Source of the DNA: Zobellella denitrificans
GTDB taxonomy: Bacteria; Pseudomonadota; Gammaproteobacteria; Enterobacterales; Aeromonadaceae
Direction: 5' to 3'
Length of the DNA: 64,000 nt
Assembly: GCF_002237365.1 (NCBI RefSeq)
Contig: NZ_NMUO01000004.1
Span: forward strand, 22,959 to 86,958
The notes beneath the pieces were generated by a model. That model searched no databases and was not told the DNA's origin. It saw only the letters and a program-made list of their open reading frames with translations. Position numbers and translations under genes: made by a program. Below are positions 26,718 to 35,685 of this stretch, piece after piece (position 1 is the first letter of the stretch; every line of letters begins with the position of its first letter).

Positions 26718-27986
26718 TCACGCCGCTTGTTTCTTGAACAGTTCCCGGAACACGGGGTAGATGTCTTCCACCGACCGAATGTGCTCCATGGCGAAATTGG
26801 AATAGCTGCGCGCTATGCTCTCGTATTCGTGCCACAGGGTCTGGTGGGCCCGGTTGGTGATCTCGATATAGGCGTAGTAGCGTACAAAGGGCATGATGTC
26901 GTTGTTCAGCAGTTGCCGGCACAGGGGTGAATCATCGGCCCAGTTGTCGCCGTCGGAGGCTTGTGCCGCGTAGATGTTCCATTGATCCGCCGGATAGCGT
27001 TCCTGCATCACGTCCTTCATCATCTGCAGGGCACTGGAGACGATGGTGCCGCCGGTTTCCTGGGAGTAGAAAAACTCCTGCTCGTCCACCTCCTTGGCCT
27101 GGGTATGGTGGCGGATGAACACCACGTCGACATTCTTGTAGGTACGGGTCAGGAAGAGGTAGAGCAGCAGGTAAAAGCGCTTGGCCATGTCCTTGGTGGC
27201 CTGGTCCATGGAGCCGGACACGTCCATCAGGCAGAACATCACCGCCTGGGTGGAGGGGATGGGGCGCTTGATAAAGTTGTTGAAGCGCAGATCGAAGGTG
27301 TCGATAAAGGGCACCGCCGCGATACGCCGCTTGAGCTCGAGTATTTCCTCCTCGATGTCCTGGATGCGGGCATAGTTTTCCGCCGGACGCTTGCCGAGCT
27401 CGGCCAGCTCCTGCTCCAGCTCGGCCACCGTGGTCTTCTTGCCGGCCTGCAGGGCGGTGCGCCGGGCCAGGGACTGGCGCAGGGAGCGGACGATGTTGAT
27501 GTTGGCCGGCACCCCGTCCGAGGTGTAGCCGGCGCGGAAGGTTTTCATTTCGCTGATTTTGTTGAGCTTGTTTTTCTCCAGGTTGGGCAGCTCCAGGCCG
27601 TCGAACAGCAGGTCAAGGTATTCATCCTTGGAGATCTCGAACACGAAATCGTCTTCTCCGTCACCCTGGTTGCTGGCCTCGCCCTGGCCTCCGCCCTTGC
27701 CTCCGCCGCCGAGGGGCCTTTCAACCCGGTCACCGGTGATGAACTGGTCGTTGCCCGGGTGGACCTGCTCCCGTTTGCCGCCCTTGCCCTGATGAAAGAA
27801 GGGCTCGGAGATATCACGGGTGGGAATGGAGACACTCTCGCCCTTGTCGATATCCTGAATGCTGCGTTTCAGTACCGCATCCGATACCGCCTTTTTGAGT
27901 TGTTGTTTGTAGCGGCGGATAAAGCGCTGCCGGTTGACAGCGCTCTTGTTGCGGCCATTTAGTCGTCTGTCGATAAAATGCGCCAT
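26718..27986 (-). CDS. yeaH: DUF444 / VWA-domain protein YeaH
   Basis: A 422-residue protein. Start at [22 protein letters not shown], preceded by GGGGGAG, matches E. coli YeaH; an upstream in-frame ATG adds only MGEC. The C-terminal half is a von Willebrand A-like domain with MIDAS motif DVSGSMDQ (near residue 250). A Gly-rich linker lies around residues 85-105. Functions with the YeaG kinase in nitrogen/stress responses in E. coli. Between yeaG and ycgB. Confidence 0.93.
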   Translation of the reverse strand: MAHFIDRRLNGRNKSAVNRQRFIRRYKQQLKKAVSDAVLKRSIQDIDKGESVSIPTRDISEPFFHQGKGGKREQVHPGNDQFITGDRVERPLGGGGKGGGQGEASNQGDGEDDFVFEISKDEYLDLLFDGLELPNLEKNKLNKISEMKTFRAGYTSDGVPANINIVRSLRQSLARRTALQAGKKTTVAELEQELAELGKRPAENYARIQDIEEEILELKRRIAAVPFIDTFDLRFNNFIKRPIPSTQAVMFCLMDVSGSMDQATKDMAKRFYLLLYLFLTRTYKNVDVVFIRHHTQAKEVDEQEFFYSQETGGTIVSSALQMMKDVMQERYPADQWNIYAAQASDGDNWADDSPLCRQLLNNDIMPFVRYYAYIEITNRAHQTLWHEYESIARSYSNFAMEHIRSVEDIYPVFRELFKKQAA

Positions 27987-28008
27987 ACACTCCCCCAAAA
28001 TCCTTCCG

Positions 28009-29931
28009 TCAGGTTGATTTACGCACCCGCAGGTACCACTCGGACAGCAGCCGCACCTGCTTGCGGGTGTAGCCTTTTTCCATCATGCGGGCGACGAAGT
28101 CGTCGTGTTTCTTCTGCTCCTCGGCACTGGTCTTGGCGTTGAAGGAGATGACCGGCAGCAGCTCTTCGGTATTGGAGAACATCTTCTTCTCGATAACGGT
28201 CCTGAGCTTCTCGTAGCTGGTCCAGTTGGGGTTCTTGCCGGCGTTGTTGGCCCGGGCCCGCAGCACGAAGTTGACGATTTCGTTGCGGAAGTCCTTGGGG
28301 TTGCTGATGCCCGCCGGCTTCTCGATTTTTTCCAGCTCGGCATTGAGCGCGGACCGGTCGAACAGCTGCCCGGTTTCCGGATCCCGGTATTCCTGGTCCT
28401 GGATCCAGAAATCCGCGTAGGTGACGTAACGGTCGAAGATATTCTGGCCGTACTCGGAGTAGGACTCCAGATAGGCGGTCTGGATTTCCTTGCCGATGAA
28501 CTCGACGTATTTGGGGATCAGGTAACCCTTGATGAACTCCAGATAACGGTCGTGCACTTCCTGCGGGAACTGCTCCCGCTCGATCTGCTGTTCGAGCACA
28601 TAGAACAGGTGCACCGGGTTGGCCGCCACTTCCGCATGGTCGAAGTTGAATACCCGGGACAGGATCTTGAACGCGAAGCGGGTGGACAGCCCGGTCATGC
28701 CTTCGTCCACGCCCGCGTAATCCCGGTATTCCTGGTAGGACTTGGCCTTGGGATCCGTGTCCTTCAGGCTTTCGCCGTCGTAGACCCGCATCTTGGAATA
28801 GATGCTGGAGTTTTCCGGCTCCTTGAGACGGGACAGCACGGTAAACTGGCCCAGGGTTTCGAGGGTGCCGGGCGCGCACTTGGCCCGGGCGAGCTCGCTG
28901 TTGGTCAGCAGTTTCTTGTAGATCTCCACTTCTTCGGTGACCCGCAGGCAGTAGGGTACCTTGACGATATAGACCCGATCGAGGAAGGCTTCGTTGTTCT
29001 TGTTGTGTTTGAAGTGCTGCCACTCCGATTCGTTGGAGTGGGCCAGGATGATGCCCTCGAAGGGGAGGGCGGACAGCCCCTCGGTACTGTTGTAGTTGCC
29101 TTCCTGGGTGGCGGTGAGCAGGGGGTGCAGCACCTTGATCGGTGCCTTGAACATTTCCACGAATTCCATCATGCCCTGGTTCGCCCGGCACAGGGCGCCG
29201 GAGTAGGAGTAGGCGTCGGCATCGTTCTGGGCGTAATGCTCAAGCTTGCGGATATCCACCTTGCCCACCAGGGCGGAGATGTCCTGGTTGTTGTCGTCGC
29301 CAGGCTCTGTCTTGGCGATGGCGATCTGGTCGAGCACCGAGGGATAGACCTTCTCGACCCGGAAGCGGGTGATGTCGCCGCCGTATTCGTGCAGGCGCTT
29401 GACCGCCCAGGGCGACATGATGGGCCTGAGGTAGCGGCGCGGGATACCGTATTCCTGCTCCAGTATGGGGCCGTCTTCTTCCGTGTCGAACAGGCAGAAG
29501 GGATGGTCGTTGACCGGCGAGTCCTTGAGCCGGTAGATGGGCACCTTCTGCATCAGTGACTTGAGGCATTCGGCCAGGGAGGACTTGCCGCCCCCCACGG
29601 GACCCAGCAGGTACAGGATTTGCTTCTTCTCTTCCAGCCCCTGGGCGGCGTGTTTCAGGTAGGAAACGATCTGCTCGATGCTGTCTTCCATGCCGTAGAA
29701 GTCGGCAAAGGCCGGGTAGCGGGCGATGACCCGGTTTGAGAACAGCCGGCTGAACCTCGGCACCTGGGCGGTGTCGATCATTTCCGGCTCGCCGATGGCC
29801 ATTAGCAGCCGTTCGGCGGCGGAAGCGTAGCACGCCTTGTCTTCCCGGCACATGTCCAGGAACTCCTGCAGGCTGTACTCTTCTTCCTTGGCCTTTTCAT
29901 AGCGCGTTTGGTAGTGCTCGAAGATACCCAT
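28009..29931 (-). CDS. yeaG: PrkA-type serine protein kinase YeaG
   Basis: A 640-residue protein (E. coli YeaG 644). The N-terminal AAA-like domain has the P-loop [14 protein letters not shown] (about residue 110) and the C-terminal PrkA kinase domain follows. Start [24 protein letters not shown] chosen by alignment and by GGGGGA eight bases upstream; further upstream ATG codons lack similarity. E. coli yeaGH is sigma54/NtrC-dependent and helps survival under nitrogen starvation; a sigma54-like promoter sits about 150 nt upstream here. First gene of yeaG-yeaH-ycgB. Confidence 0.95.
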   Translation of the reverse strand: MGIFEHYQTRYEKAKEEEYSLQEFLDMCREDKACYASAAERLLMAIGEPEMIDTAQVPRFSRLFSNRVIARYPAFADFYGMEDSIEQIVSYLKHAAQGLEEKKQILYLLGPVGGGKSSLAECLKSLMQKVPIYRLKDSPVNDHPFCLFDTEEDGPILEQEYGIPRRYLRPIMSPWAVKRLHEYGGDITRFRVEKVYPSVLDQIAIAKTEPGDDNNQDISALVGKVDIRKLEHYAQNDADAYSYSGALCRANQGMMEFVEMFKAPIKVLHPLLTATQEGNYNSTEGLSALPFEGIILAHSNESEWQHFKHNKNNEAFLDRVYIVKVPYCLRVTEEVEIYKKLLTNSELARAKCAPGTLETLGQFTVLSRLKEPENSSIYSKMRVYDGESLKDTDPKAKSYQEYRDYAGVDEGMTGLSTRFAFKILSRVFNFDHAEVAANPVHLFYVLEQQIEREQFPQEVHDRYLEFIKGYLIPKYVEFIGKEIQTAYLESYSEYGQNIFDRYVTYADFWIQDQEYRDPETGQLFDRSALNAELEKIEKPAGISNPKDFRNEIVNFVLRARANNAGKNPNWTSYEKLRTVIEKKMFSNTEELLPVISFNAKTSAEEQKKHDDFVARMMEKGYTRKQVRLLSEWYLRVRKST

Positions 29932-30082
29932 GATATTGTCCCCCATAAATCCCGGCTCCGACATCTTGCGTTATTGCATTAAGAAGAAAGAGCCTTGCGC
30001 ACACATCTTTCAGTCCTTTATTGAAAGGTTAGACAGGATTGCGCCAATACGCTTGTGTAACGCTCAGAAAAATCGAAGATTT

Positions 30083-30098
30083 TGCGAAACAGCTCCCA
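30083..30098 (-). promoter_or_regulatory. Candidate sigma54 promoter for yeaGH-ycgB
   Basis: The minus strand reads TGGGAGCTGTTTCGCA: GG and GC separated by exactly 10 nt, as the -24/-12 elements require. It lies 152 nt before the yeaG start and would start RNA near 30071. Fit outside the invariant dinucleotides is modest. Confidence 0.5.
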
Positions 30099-30128
30099 AT
30101 TGGGGGGTTGTCTCACTTGAATCTAGTT

Positions 30129-30149
30129 TTGCGGCTCGGATGGCCGCAA
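30129..30149. promoter_or_regulatory. Inverted repeat upstream of the yeaG sigma54 promoter
   Basis: TTGCGGC (30129-30135) and GCCGCAA (30143-30149) are perfect 7-bp arms around 7 nt, centred about 70 nt upstream of the predicted start. The position suits an enhancer-binding protein. Confidence 0.4.
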
Positions 30150-30205
30150 GCAAGATGAAGCCGAGACGGGGGAGGGGGAGGGTGAAACGTCAACAGGGAA
30201 TAACC

Positions 30206-30221
30206 TTTACGTTAGCGTAAC
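30206..30221. promoter_or_regulatory. Imperfect palindrome TTTACGTTAGCGTAAC
   Basis: A dyad with one mismatch, resembling MerR/TetR-type operators. It lies in the gap between yeaG and the small-RNA promoter; which transcript it serves is unclear. Confidence 0.35.
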
Positions 30222-30269
30222 CAAGCTGTTCGTTTGCTGCTCAGTTAAACGGTTTGTGATTTTTTTACG

Positions 30270-30298
30270 TTGACTTCACAATTGCGCCCGGTTAGATT
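30270..30298 (+). promoter_or_regulatory. Predicted sigma70 promoter of the small RNA
   Basis: TTGACT (30270-30275), 17-nt spacer, TAGATT (30293-30298); 5/6 and 4/6 of consensus. A start near 30303-30305 would lead straight into a structured region ending at a strong terminator. Confidence 0.6.
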
Positions 30299-30302
30299 GA
30301 AA

Positions 30303-30422
30303 GGGCATCAAGGTCTAGCCAATTGCTCCAGCCTAAATTCAGCAACTTGTTAGGTATGATGCGTAGCTCTGTTTAAGCACGTTTCCGTTTGTTTGACCCT
30401 CGCTTGCGAGGGTTTTCTTTTT
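30303..30422 (+). ncRNA. Candidate small regulatory RNA, about 120 nt
   Basis: The segment has its own promoter and a perfect intrinsic terminator: CCCTCGC (30397-30403), TT, GCGAGGG (30406-30412), then TTTTCTTTTTT. No ORF with an SD is present. Internally GCATCA (30305-30310) pairs with TGATGC (30357-30362), enclosing a CCTAA/TTAGG hairpin (30332-30354). A single-stranded pyrimidine-rich stretch precedes the terminator, as in Hfq-type sRNAs. I do not recognise it as a named sRNA. Confidence 0.6.
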
Positions 30423-30450
30423 TGTTATAAAACCACAAGTCTGATATTAC

Positions 30451-30504
30451 GTTTACGTAAACGAACTTTGATTGCTGCCATCAAATTCAAATTTTTTGAA
30501 TTTG
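30451..30504. promoter_or_regulatory. Cluster of three palindromes upstream of azoR
   Basis: GTTTACGTAAAC (30451-30462, perfect); TTTGAT/ATCAAA (30467-30472 with 30480-30485); and CAAATTCAAA/TTTGAATTTG (30482-30491 with 30495-30504, perfect 10-bp arms, 3-nt centre). They lie 130-180 nt before azoR and just after the small-RNA terminator. Probably regulator-binding sites; the regulator is unknown. Confidence 0.5.
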
Positions 30505-30585
30505 TTGTGCGTTAATTTCCGATTTCTCCCGCCCCTACCTTGCCCTAAAGTGACCCCATCCGCTGAGCATGGCAGCCTGTTATGA

Positions 30586-31221
<636 letters not shown>

Positions 31222-31227
31222 CCCACT

Positions 31228-31245
31228 TATTATGCCAACATACAA
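31228..31245 (+). repeat. 18-bp repeat, copy 1 (downstream of azoR)
   Basis: TATTATGCCAACATACAA begins 7 nt after the azoR stop and is identical to 36292-36309 after ribE. It overlaps the first base of the terminator stem. Confidence 0.8.
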
Positions 31246-31274
31246 AAAGCGGGCTGCCCAGGCAGCCCGCTTTT
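31245..31274. terminator. Bidirectional terminator between azoR and the aminotransferase gene
   Basis: AAAAGCGGGCTGCC (31245-31258) and GGCAGCCCGCTTTT (31261-31274) form a perfect 14-bp stem between convergent genes, flanked by A and T runs. Confidence 0.92.
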
Positions 31275-31275
31275 T

Positions 31276-32598
31276 TCAGCCATAGAGCCGGCGGATGCTC
31301 TGTTCAAGTATGCCGACGGTCTGGTCCACATGGTGCTTTTCGATAATCAGCGGCGGCGACATGGCGACGGCATCCCCCAGGGCACGCAGCATCACCCCCT
31401 GCTCCCAGGCCGCAGACTGGATCATGGCCCCGCTGGCGCCGGCTTTGCCCGGCAGCGGCTCGAACTCGACGGCGGCGATCAGCGCATAGTTGCGGATATC
31501 GATGACCCCCGGCAACCCTTTCAGGCTGTGCAGGCCCTGCTCAAAATAACTGGCGATGTCGCCGCCCTGGGCGCCCCGGCGCAGCAGGCCGCCCTGCTCG
31601 TAGATATCCAGGGTGGCCATGGCGGCGGCGCAGGCCAGCGGGTGGGCCGAATAGGTATAGCCGTGGAAGAATTCCACCCCCGGGCCGCCTTCGTCCACCA
31701 CCGCCTGGTAGATATGATCGCCGGCGAACACCGCGCCCATGGGGGCGGCGCCGTTGGTCAGGCCCTTGGCCGTGGTCATGATGTCGGGCAACACGTCGAA
31801 GGTCTGGCTGGCAAAGGCTTCGCCGGTCCGGCCGAAGCCGCAGATCACCTCGTCGAAGATCAGCAATATGTCGTGCCGGTCGCAGATCTCGCGCAGGCGC
31901 TTGAGATAACCCTCCGGCGGCGGCAGCACGCCGCCGGCGCCGGTGATGGGCTCGACGATGACGGCGGCGATGCGGCTGGCATCGTGCAGCCGGATCAGCC
32001 GCTCCAGCTCGTTGGCCATGTCCACCCCGCCGTGCAGCGGCAGGCCGCGGGAGAAGGCGTTCAGGGCGAGATCCTGGGTATGGGAGAGGTGATCCACCGG
32101 CAGCCACTGGCCAAAGGCCTTGTAGTTGCTGGTGATGCCCCCCACCGAGATGCCGCCGAAGTTGACGCCGTGGTAGCCTCGCTCCCGGCCGATAAACAGC
32201 TGCTTGCCACCCTGGCCCCGGGCATGGTGATAGGCCAGCGCCATCTTGAGGGCGGTTTCCACCGATTCTGAGCCGGAGTTGGTATAGAACACCTTGTTCA
32301 GGTTGCCCGGGGCCAGGGCGGCAAGGCGCTCCGACAGCTCGAAGGAGAGGGGATGGCCGAAGCCGAAACAGGGGGCGTAATCCAGGGTCCTGGCCTGCCG
32401 GGCGATGGCCTCGGCGATATGGGGGTGGCCGTGGCCGGCATTGCAGCACCAGAGGCCGGCGGTCATGTCCAGCACCTGGCGCTGATCGTCCGTGGTCCAG
32501 TACATGCCCTTGGCGCCGGTAAGCATGCGCGGTTGTGTCTTGAAGCCCTTGTTCGGGGTGAAGGGCATCCAGTGGGCGGCCAAACTCTGATGATTCAT
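31276..32598 (-). CDS. Class-III aminotransferase, beta-alanine:pyruvate (omega-amino acid) type
   Basis: A 440-residue PLP enzyme. Start MNHQSLAAHWMPFTPNKGFKTQPRML follows GGAGAG. The SGSESVETALKMALAYH P-loop region, DEVICGFGRTGE, the PLP lysine in TTAKGLTNGAAPMGAV and the substrate loop GYTYSAHPLACAAAMA are those of omega-amino acid:pyruvate transaminases. It would move amino groups from beta-alanine, putrescine or similar amines to pyruvate. No dehydrogenase partner lies adjacent, so the pathway is uncertain. Confidence 0.88.
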   Translation of the reverse strand: MNHQSLAAHWMPFTPNKGFKTQPRMLTGAKGMYWTTDDQRQVLDMTAGLWCCNAGHGHPHIAEAIARQARTLDYAPCFGFGHPLSFELSERLAALAPGNLNKVFYTNSGSESVETALKMALAYHHARGQGGKQLFIGRERGYHGVNFGGISVGGITSNYKAFGQWLPVDHLSHTQDLALNAFSRGLPLHGGVDMANELERLIRLHDASRIAAVIVEPITGAGGVLPPPEGYLKRLREICDRHDILLIFDEVICGFGRTGEAFASQTFDVLPDIMTTAKGLTNGAAPMGAVFAGDHIYQAVVDEGGPGVEFFHGYTYSAHPLACAAAMATLDIYEQGGLLRRGAQGGDIASYFEQGLHSLKGLPGVIDIRNYALIAAVEFEPLPGKAGASGAMIQSAAWEQGVMLRALGDAVAMSPPLIIEKHHVDQTVGILEQSIRRLYG

Positions 32599-32746
32599 GG
32601 GTCTCTCCGTTATTCGGGTGGTCTGCGGTCGGCAAGGTACCGTATCGGGAGACAGTGTGATCAAAGTGTTAAGGTTTAAAAATCACGTCGTTTCAATGTT
32701 CAGTTTGAGCGGGCTAGACATAACCGGAGAAGCCAGGAAGGCGGGC
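32599..32746. other. Gap upstream of the aminotransferase gene
   Basis: Contains only the SD of the leftward aminotransferase gene. No promoter or RNA was identified with confidence. Confidence 0.4.
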
Positions 32747-32772
32747 ACAAAAAAACCTGCGCGAGGCAGGTT
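32747..32772 (-). terminator. Terminator of the tRNA-Val operon
   Basis: AACCTGC (32754-32760) pairs with GCAGGTT (32766-32772), 5-nt loop. On the minus strand it is followed by a run of seven T. It lies just downstream of the last tRNA. Confidence 0.85.
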
Positions 32773-32779
32773 CAGTAAC

Positions 32780-32856
32780 TGGTGCGTTCTAGTGGACTCG
32801 AACCACCGACCCCCACCATGTCAAGGTGGTGCTCTAACCAACTGAGCTAAGAACGC
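32780..32856 (-). tRNA. tRNA-Val (anticodon GAC), copy 3
   Basis: A complete 77-nt cloverleaf with encoded CCA. Acceptor GCGTTCT/AGAACGC, anticodon arm CCACC-TTGACAT-GGTGG (anticodon GAC reads GUC/GUU), T-loop TTCGAGT. Identical in sequence to copy 1. Confidence 0.97.
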
Positions 32857-32876
32857 AAAATCTTTGCACTGTAATC

Positions 32877-32953
32877 TGGTGCGTCCTAGTGGACTCGAAC
32901 CACCGACCCCTACCATGTCAAGGTAGTGCTCTAACCAACTGAGCTAAGGACGC
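32877..32953 (-). tRNA. tRNA-Val (anticodon GAC), copy 2 (variant)
   Basis: A 77-nt cloverleaf with CCA. It differs from its neighbours by two compensatory pairs: acceptor GCGTCCT/AGGACGC and anticodon stem CTACC/GGTAG. Base pairing is kept, so it is functional. Confidence 0.97.
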
Positions 32954-32977
32954 ATTGTATTGCTGTCGCGGCTGAAC

Positions 32978-33054
32978 TGGTGCGTTCTAGTGGACTCGAA
33001 CCACCGACCCCCACCATGTCAAGGTGGTGCTCTAACCAACTGAGCTAAGAACGC
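32978..33054 (-). tRNA. tRNA-Val (anticodon GAC), copy 1
   Basis: First tRNA of the operon: 77 nt, acceptor GCGTTCT/AGAACGC, anticodon GAC, CCA encoded. About 20 nt separate successive copies. Confidence 0.97.
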
Positions 33055-33076
33055 AGGCCGCCTTCAGGCGCTGCGT

Positions 33077-33105
33077 ATACTAGCCAAGGGCGGGGGCAGG
33101 GGCAA
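33077..33105 (-). promoter_or_regulatory. Promoter of the tRNA-Val operon
   Basis: Minus strand: TTGCCC (33100-33105), 17-nt spacer, TAGTAT (33077-33082), followed by a GC-rich discriminator (ACGCAGCGCC), the usual feature of stringently controlled stable-RNA promoters. Confidence 0.6.
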
Positions 33106-33145
33106 GCGTTTTTTCTTGTTGAACAAACGGATGGAGAACTATTGT

Positions 33146-34180
33146 TCAAGTCGGCGAAATATCGCACCGGGCCAGGAAGCGCTGCCACAGCCGGGCATGT
33201 TCCAGGGTCAGCTCCCGGTAGCGGCGATAGACCCGGCTGTCGAGCCCCAGGGCGAAGTGGCGGCGGTACTCGGCCAGTTGGTCGTTGCCCGGCACTGGCG
33301 GATTCAGGGTGCGCTCCAGCAGGGGAGCCAGCTGCACGAACTGGCGATCGAGCTGGCTGAAGTAGGCCTGGATGTCCCTGATATAGTAGTGCTGCATGGC
33401 GTTGCGCAGCCGTTCGGCCTGGTCCCGGCCCCGGGGACCGCAGTCGAACCGCTCCAACTGCTGCAGGAACCCGATGCTCTGCTCGAGGTAGTGGGCGGCA
33501 CTGTGCAGGGAATAGAACAGCTGCCCCAGGTAATCGTTGTCGTAGAGGCCGCTGAGCGCCAGGTTAAGTTCCCGGACGGTGAGGGGTGCCGGCTCGGCCA
33601 GGCCCCGGGCCTGGCGGTGGAGGCGGTCGAACAGGGTAAAGGCCGCCACCGTTTCCTGGTAGCCGCCCTGCTGGGCGAAGCGCAGGGTCCGGGCGCGGGG
33701 CATCAGGGCGGCGCGGATTTCCGGCTCGGCCACCATCATGTTCCAGTGGTAGCCGGGCAGCAGCGGTGCCTTCAGGGACTCGACCTCGCTCAGCCAGTCC
33801 TGCAGGGCCGGATCCTTGGCCCGGGCCTGACAGTCGTGCAGCCCCTGCTGGAATTGCAGGTGATAGAGCAGCATGGCGGCCGCACTCTGGCTCTTGCCCA
33901 CCGGGCTGTTGTGTTCCCCGACCAGGCCGAGCAGCCGGCACTCGCCGAGCTTGAGGGTATCGAGCAGACCGGCGGTGACCCGTTGCTGCTGTTGCTGCAG
34001 CGTCCGCTGGGGCGGCAGGGCCGGCAGGGGATCGGGCGGGGTCAGGCGCGGCGGCGAAACCTCCAGCACATTGGCCACCCGGGCCAGGTAGGTCTGGAAG
34101 TGCCGCTCCAGCTCGTTATGGGGGTTACAGGCCGTCAACCAGAGGCAGAGCAGCCCGACTGCGTTTTTCCACCCTTTCAT
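33146..34180 (-). CDS. DUF3080 lipoprotein
   Basis: A 344-residue predicted lipoprotein: signal peptide MKGWKNAVGLLCLWLTAC with lipobox LTAC. The mature part is alpha-helical and resembles DUF3080, a family of unknown function found in marine gammaproteobacteria. The first 56 nt overlap the 3' end of norM in another frame, with no clear SD, so translation is probably coupled. Role unknown. Confidence 0.72.
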   Translation of the reverse strand: MKGWKNAVGLLCLWLTACNPHNELERHFQTYLARVANVLEVSPPRLTPPDPLPALPPQRTLQQQQQRVTAGLLDTLKLGECRLLGLVGEHNSPVGKSQSAAAMLLYHLQFQQGLHDCQARAKDPALQDWLSEVESLKAPLLPGYHWNMMVAEPEIRAALMPRARTLRFAQQGGYQETVAAFTLFDRLHRQARGLAEPAPLTVRELNLALSGLYDNDYLGQLFYSLHSAAHYLEQSIGFLQQLERFDCGPRGRDQAERLRNAMQHYYIRDIQAYFSQLDRQFVQLAPLLERTLNPPVPGNDQLAEYRRHFALGLDSRVYRRYRELTLEHARLWQRFLARCDISPT

Positions 34181-35534
34181 AGATAATGCGCAACCGCCAG
34201 ATCAACAGGAATGCCGCTACCGATAAGCCTACCAGAAAACCGATCCAAAAGCCGTGCGGGCCCATGGCCGGCACCAGCCAGTCGGTGAGGCCCAGCACCA
34301 TGCCCACGGGCAGGCCGCACAGCCAGTAGGCCACCAGGGTGATGTAGAAGATCACCTGGGTGTCCTTGTAGCCCCGCAGGGCGGCGGCGCCGATGACCTG
34401 GGCCGTGTCGGAGATCTGGTACAGGGCCGCCAGCAGCAGCAGGCTGGCGGCGAGTTCGAGCACGCCCGCGTTGTCGGTATAGATGCCGCTTATCCAGTCC
34501 CGGCCCAGGATGGTGGCCAGGGCGGTGAACACCGCCAGCGAGCAGCCGAATACCAGGCCGGCGATGCTGGCGACCCTGGCCTGGCGGGCGCCGCCCTCGC
34601 CCAGGCGGTGGCCGACCCGGATGGTCAGGGCCATGCCGAGGCTGAGGGGCAGCATGAATACCATGCTGGAAAAATTGATGGCGATCTGGTGGCCCGCGAC
34701 CACTTCCGATCCCGATGGTGCCAACAGCAGGGCCACCACGGTGAACAGGGTGACTTCGCAGAAAATGGCCATGGCGATGGGAAAGCCCAGGCGGAAAATG
34801 CGGCCGATCTGCTGCCAGTCCGGCGCGCTTATGGTGGCAAAGACGGTGAAGCGCCGCAGCAGGGAAGAGCGGCGGGTATAGATCACCATGGCCAGCAGCA
34901 TGGCCCAGAACACCAATGCCGAGGCATAGCCGCAGCCCACGCCGCCGAGGGCCGGCAGGCCCAGCTTGCCGTGGATCAGCACATAGTTGGCCGGCACGTT
35001 GACCGCCAGGCCGATAAAGCCGATCACCATGGTGGGCAGGGTGTGGGACAGGCCTTCGCTGAAGTTGCGCAGCACCTGGTAGAGGGCATAGGCCGGCATG
35101 CCCCAGAGGATGCCGTGCAGGTAGCCGGTGGTCTTTTCGGCCAGCACCGGCTCCACATTCATCCAGTGCAGTGCCAGGGGAGAGTAATAGAGGGCGAGCC
35201 CGGTGGGCACCATCACCAGCAGGGTCAGCCAGAAGCCCTGGTGCACGGCGCCGGCCACCTCGTCATGGCGACGGGCACCGTTGAGTTGCGCTATGATGGG
35301 GGTCAACGCCATCACCACGCCCTGTACCAGCAGGATGATCGGCAGCCAGAAGCTGGTGGCCACCGCCACTGCCGCCATGTCGGTGGCACTGACCTGGCCG
35401 GCCATGACGGTATCGACAAAGCTCATGGTGGTCTGGGCGACCTGGGCCACCAGTATGGGGCCGCACAGCCGCAGCAGGTGCAGGGTTTCGGAAAAATAGG
35501 GCTTCAGCGCCATCTGATGGTTCTCGCTCGGCAT
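34125..35534 (-). CDS. norM: MATE-family multidrug efflux pump NorM
   Basis: A 469-residue, 12-helix inner-membrane antiporter exporting cationic drugs and dyes in exchange for Na+ or H+. The N-terminal lobe starts with ILVAQVAQTTMSFVDTVMAGQVSATDMAAVAV and the second lobe has FEVTLF-like CEVTLFTVVALL. Two starts are possible (ATG 35534 or 35513); neither has a strong SD. Back-to-back with ribE, as in E. coli. Confidence 0.93.
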   Translation of the reverse strand: MPSENHQMALKPYFSETLHLLRLCGPILVAQVAQTTMSFVDTVMAGQVSATDMAAVAVATSFWLPIILLVQGVVMALTPIIAQLNGARRHDEVAGAVHQGFWLTLLVMVPTGLALYYSPLALHWMNVEPVLAEKTTGYLHGILWGMPAYALYQVLRNFSEGLSHTLPTMVIGFIGLAVNVPANYVLIHGKLGLPALGGVGCGYASALVFWAMLLAMVIYTRRSSLLRRFTVFATISAPDWQQIGRIFRLGFPIAMAIFCEVTLFTVVALLLAPSGSEVVAGHQIAINFSSMVFMLPLSLGMALTIRVGHRLGEGGARQARVASIAGLVFGCSLAVFTALATILGRDWISGIYTDNAGVLELAASLLLLAALYQISDTAQVIGAAALRGYKDTQVIFYITLVAYWLCGLPVGMVLGLTDWLVPAMGPHGFWIGFLVGLSVAAFLLIWRLRIIYERVEKRSRAALPLVDGL

Positions 35535-35685
35535 TTATGATGGGGACGGCTCGCTGCCGACTCACGGATTCTCGGGTCCGCTGGGAGAGGAAGGCTCAGG
35601 GAAGGTCGGCAGATGTTGGCAATATAGCCTGCTTCGTGGCATTTTCCCAGTATCTTCAACTGCTTTTAAATATTGGATAAGAACT

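Noticed and set aside
29930..30220. A 96-codon ORF in the yeaG upstream region
   Set aside because: No SD, unusual composition, and it overlaps the sigma54-like promoter and palindromes; regulatory DNA is the better explanation.
30303..30422. Qrr-like quorum-sensing sRNA
   Set aside because: It shares CTAGCCAA with Qrr RNAs, but the following conserved core is not kept at the right spacing, and the promoter looks like sigma70, not sigma54.
35535..35685. Possible FMN riboswitch before ribE
   Set aside because: None of the conserved RFN-element blocks is present on either strand.
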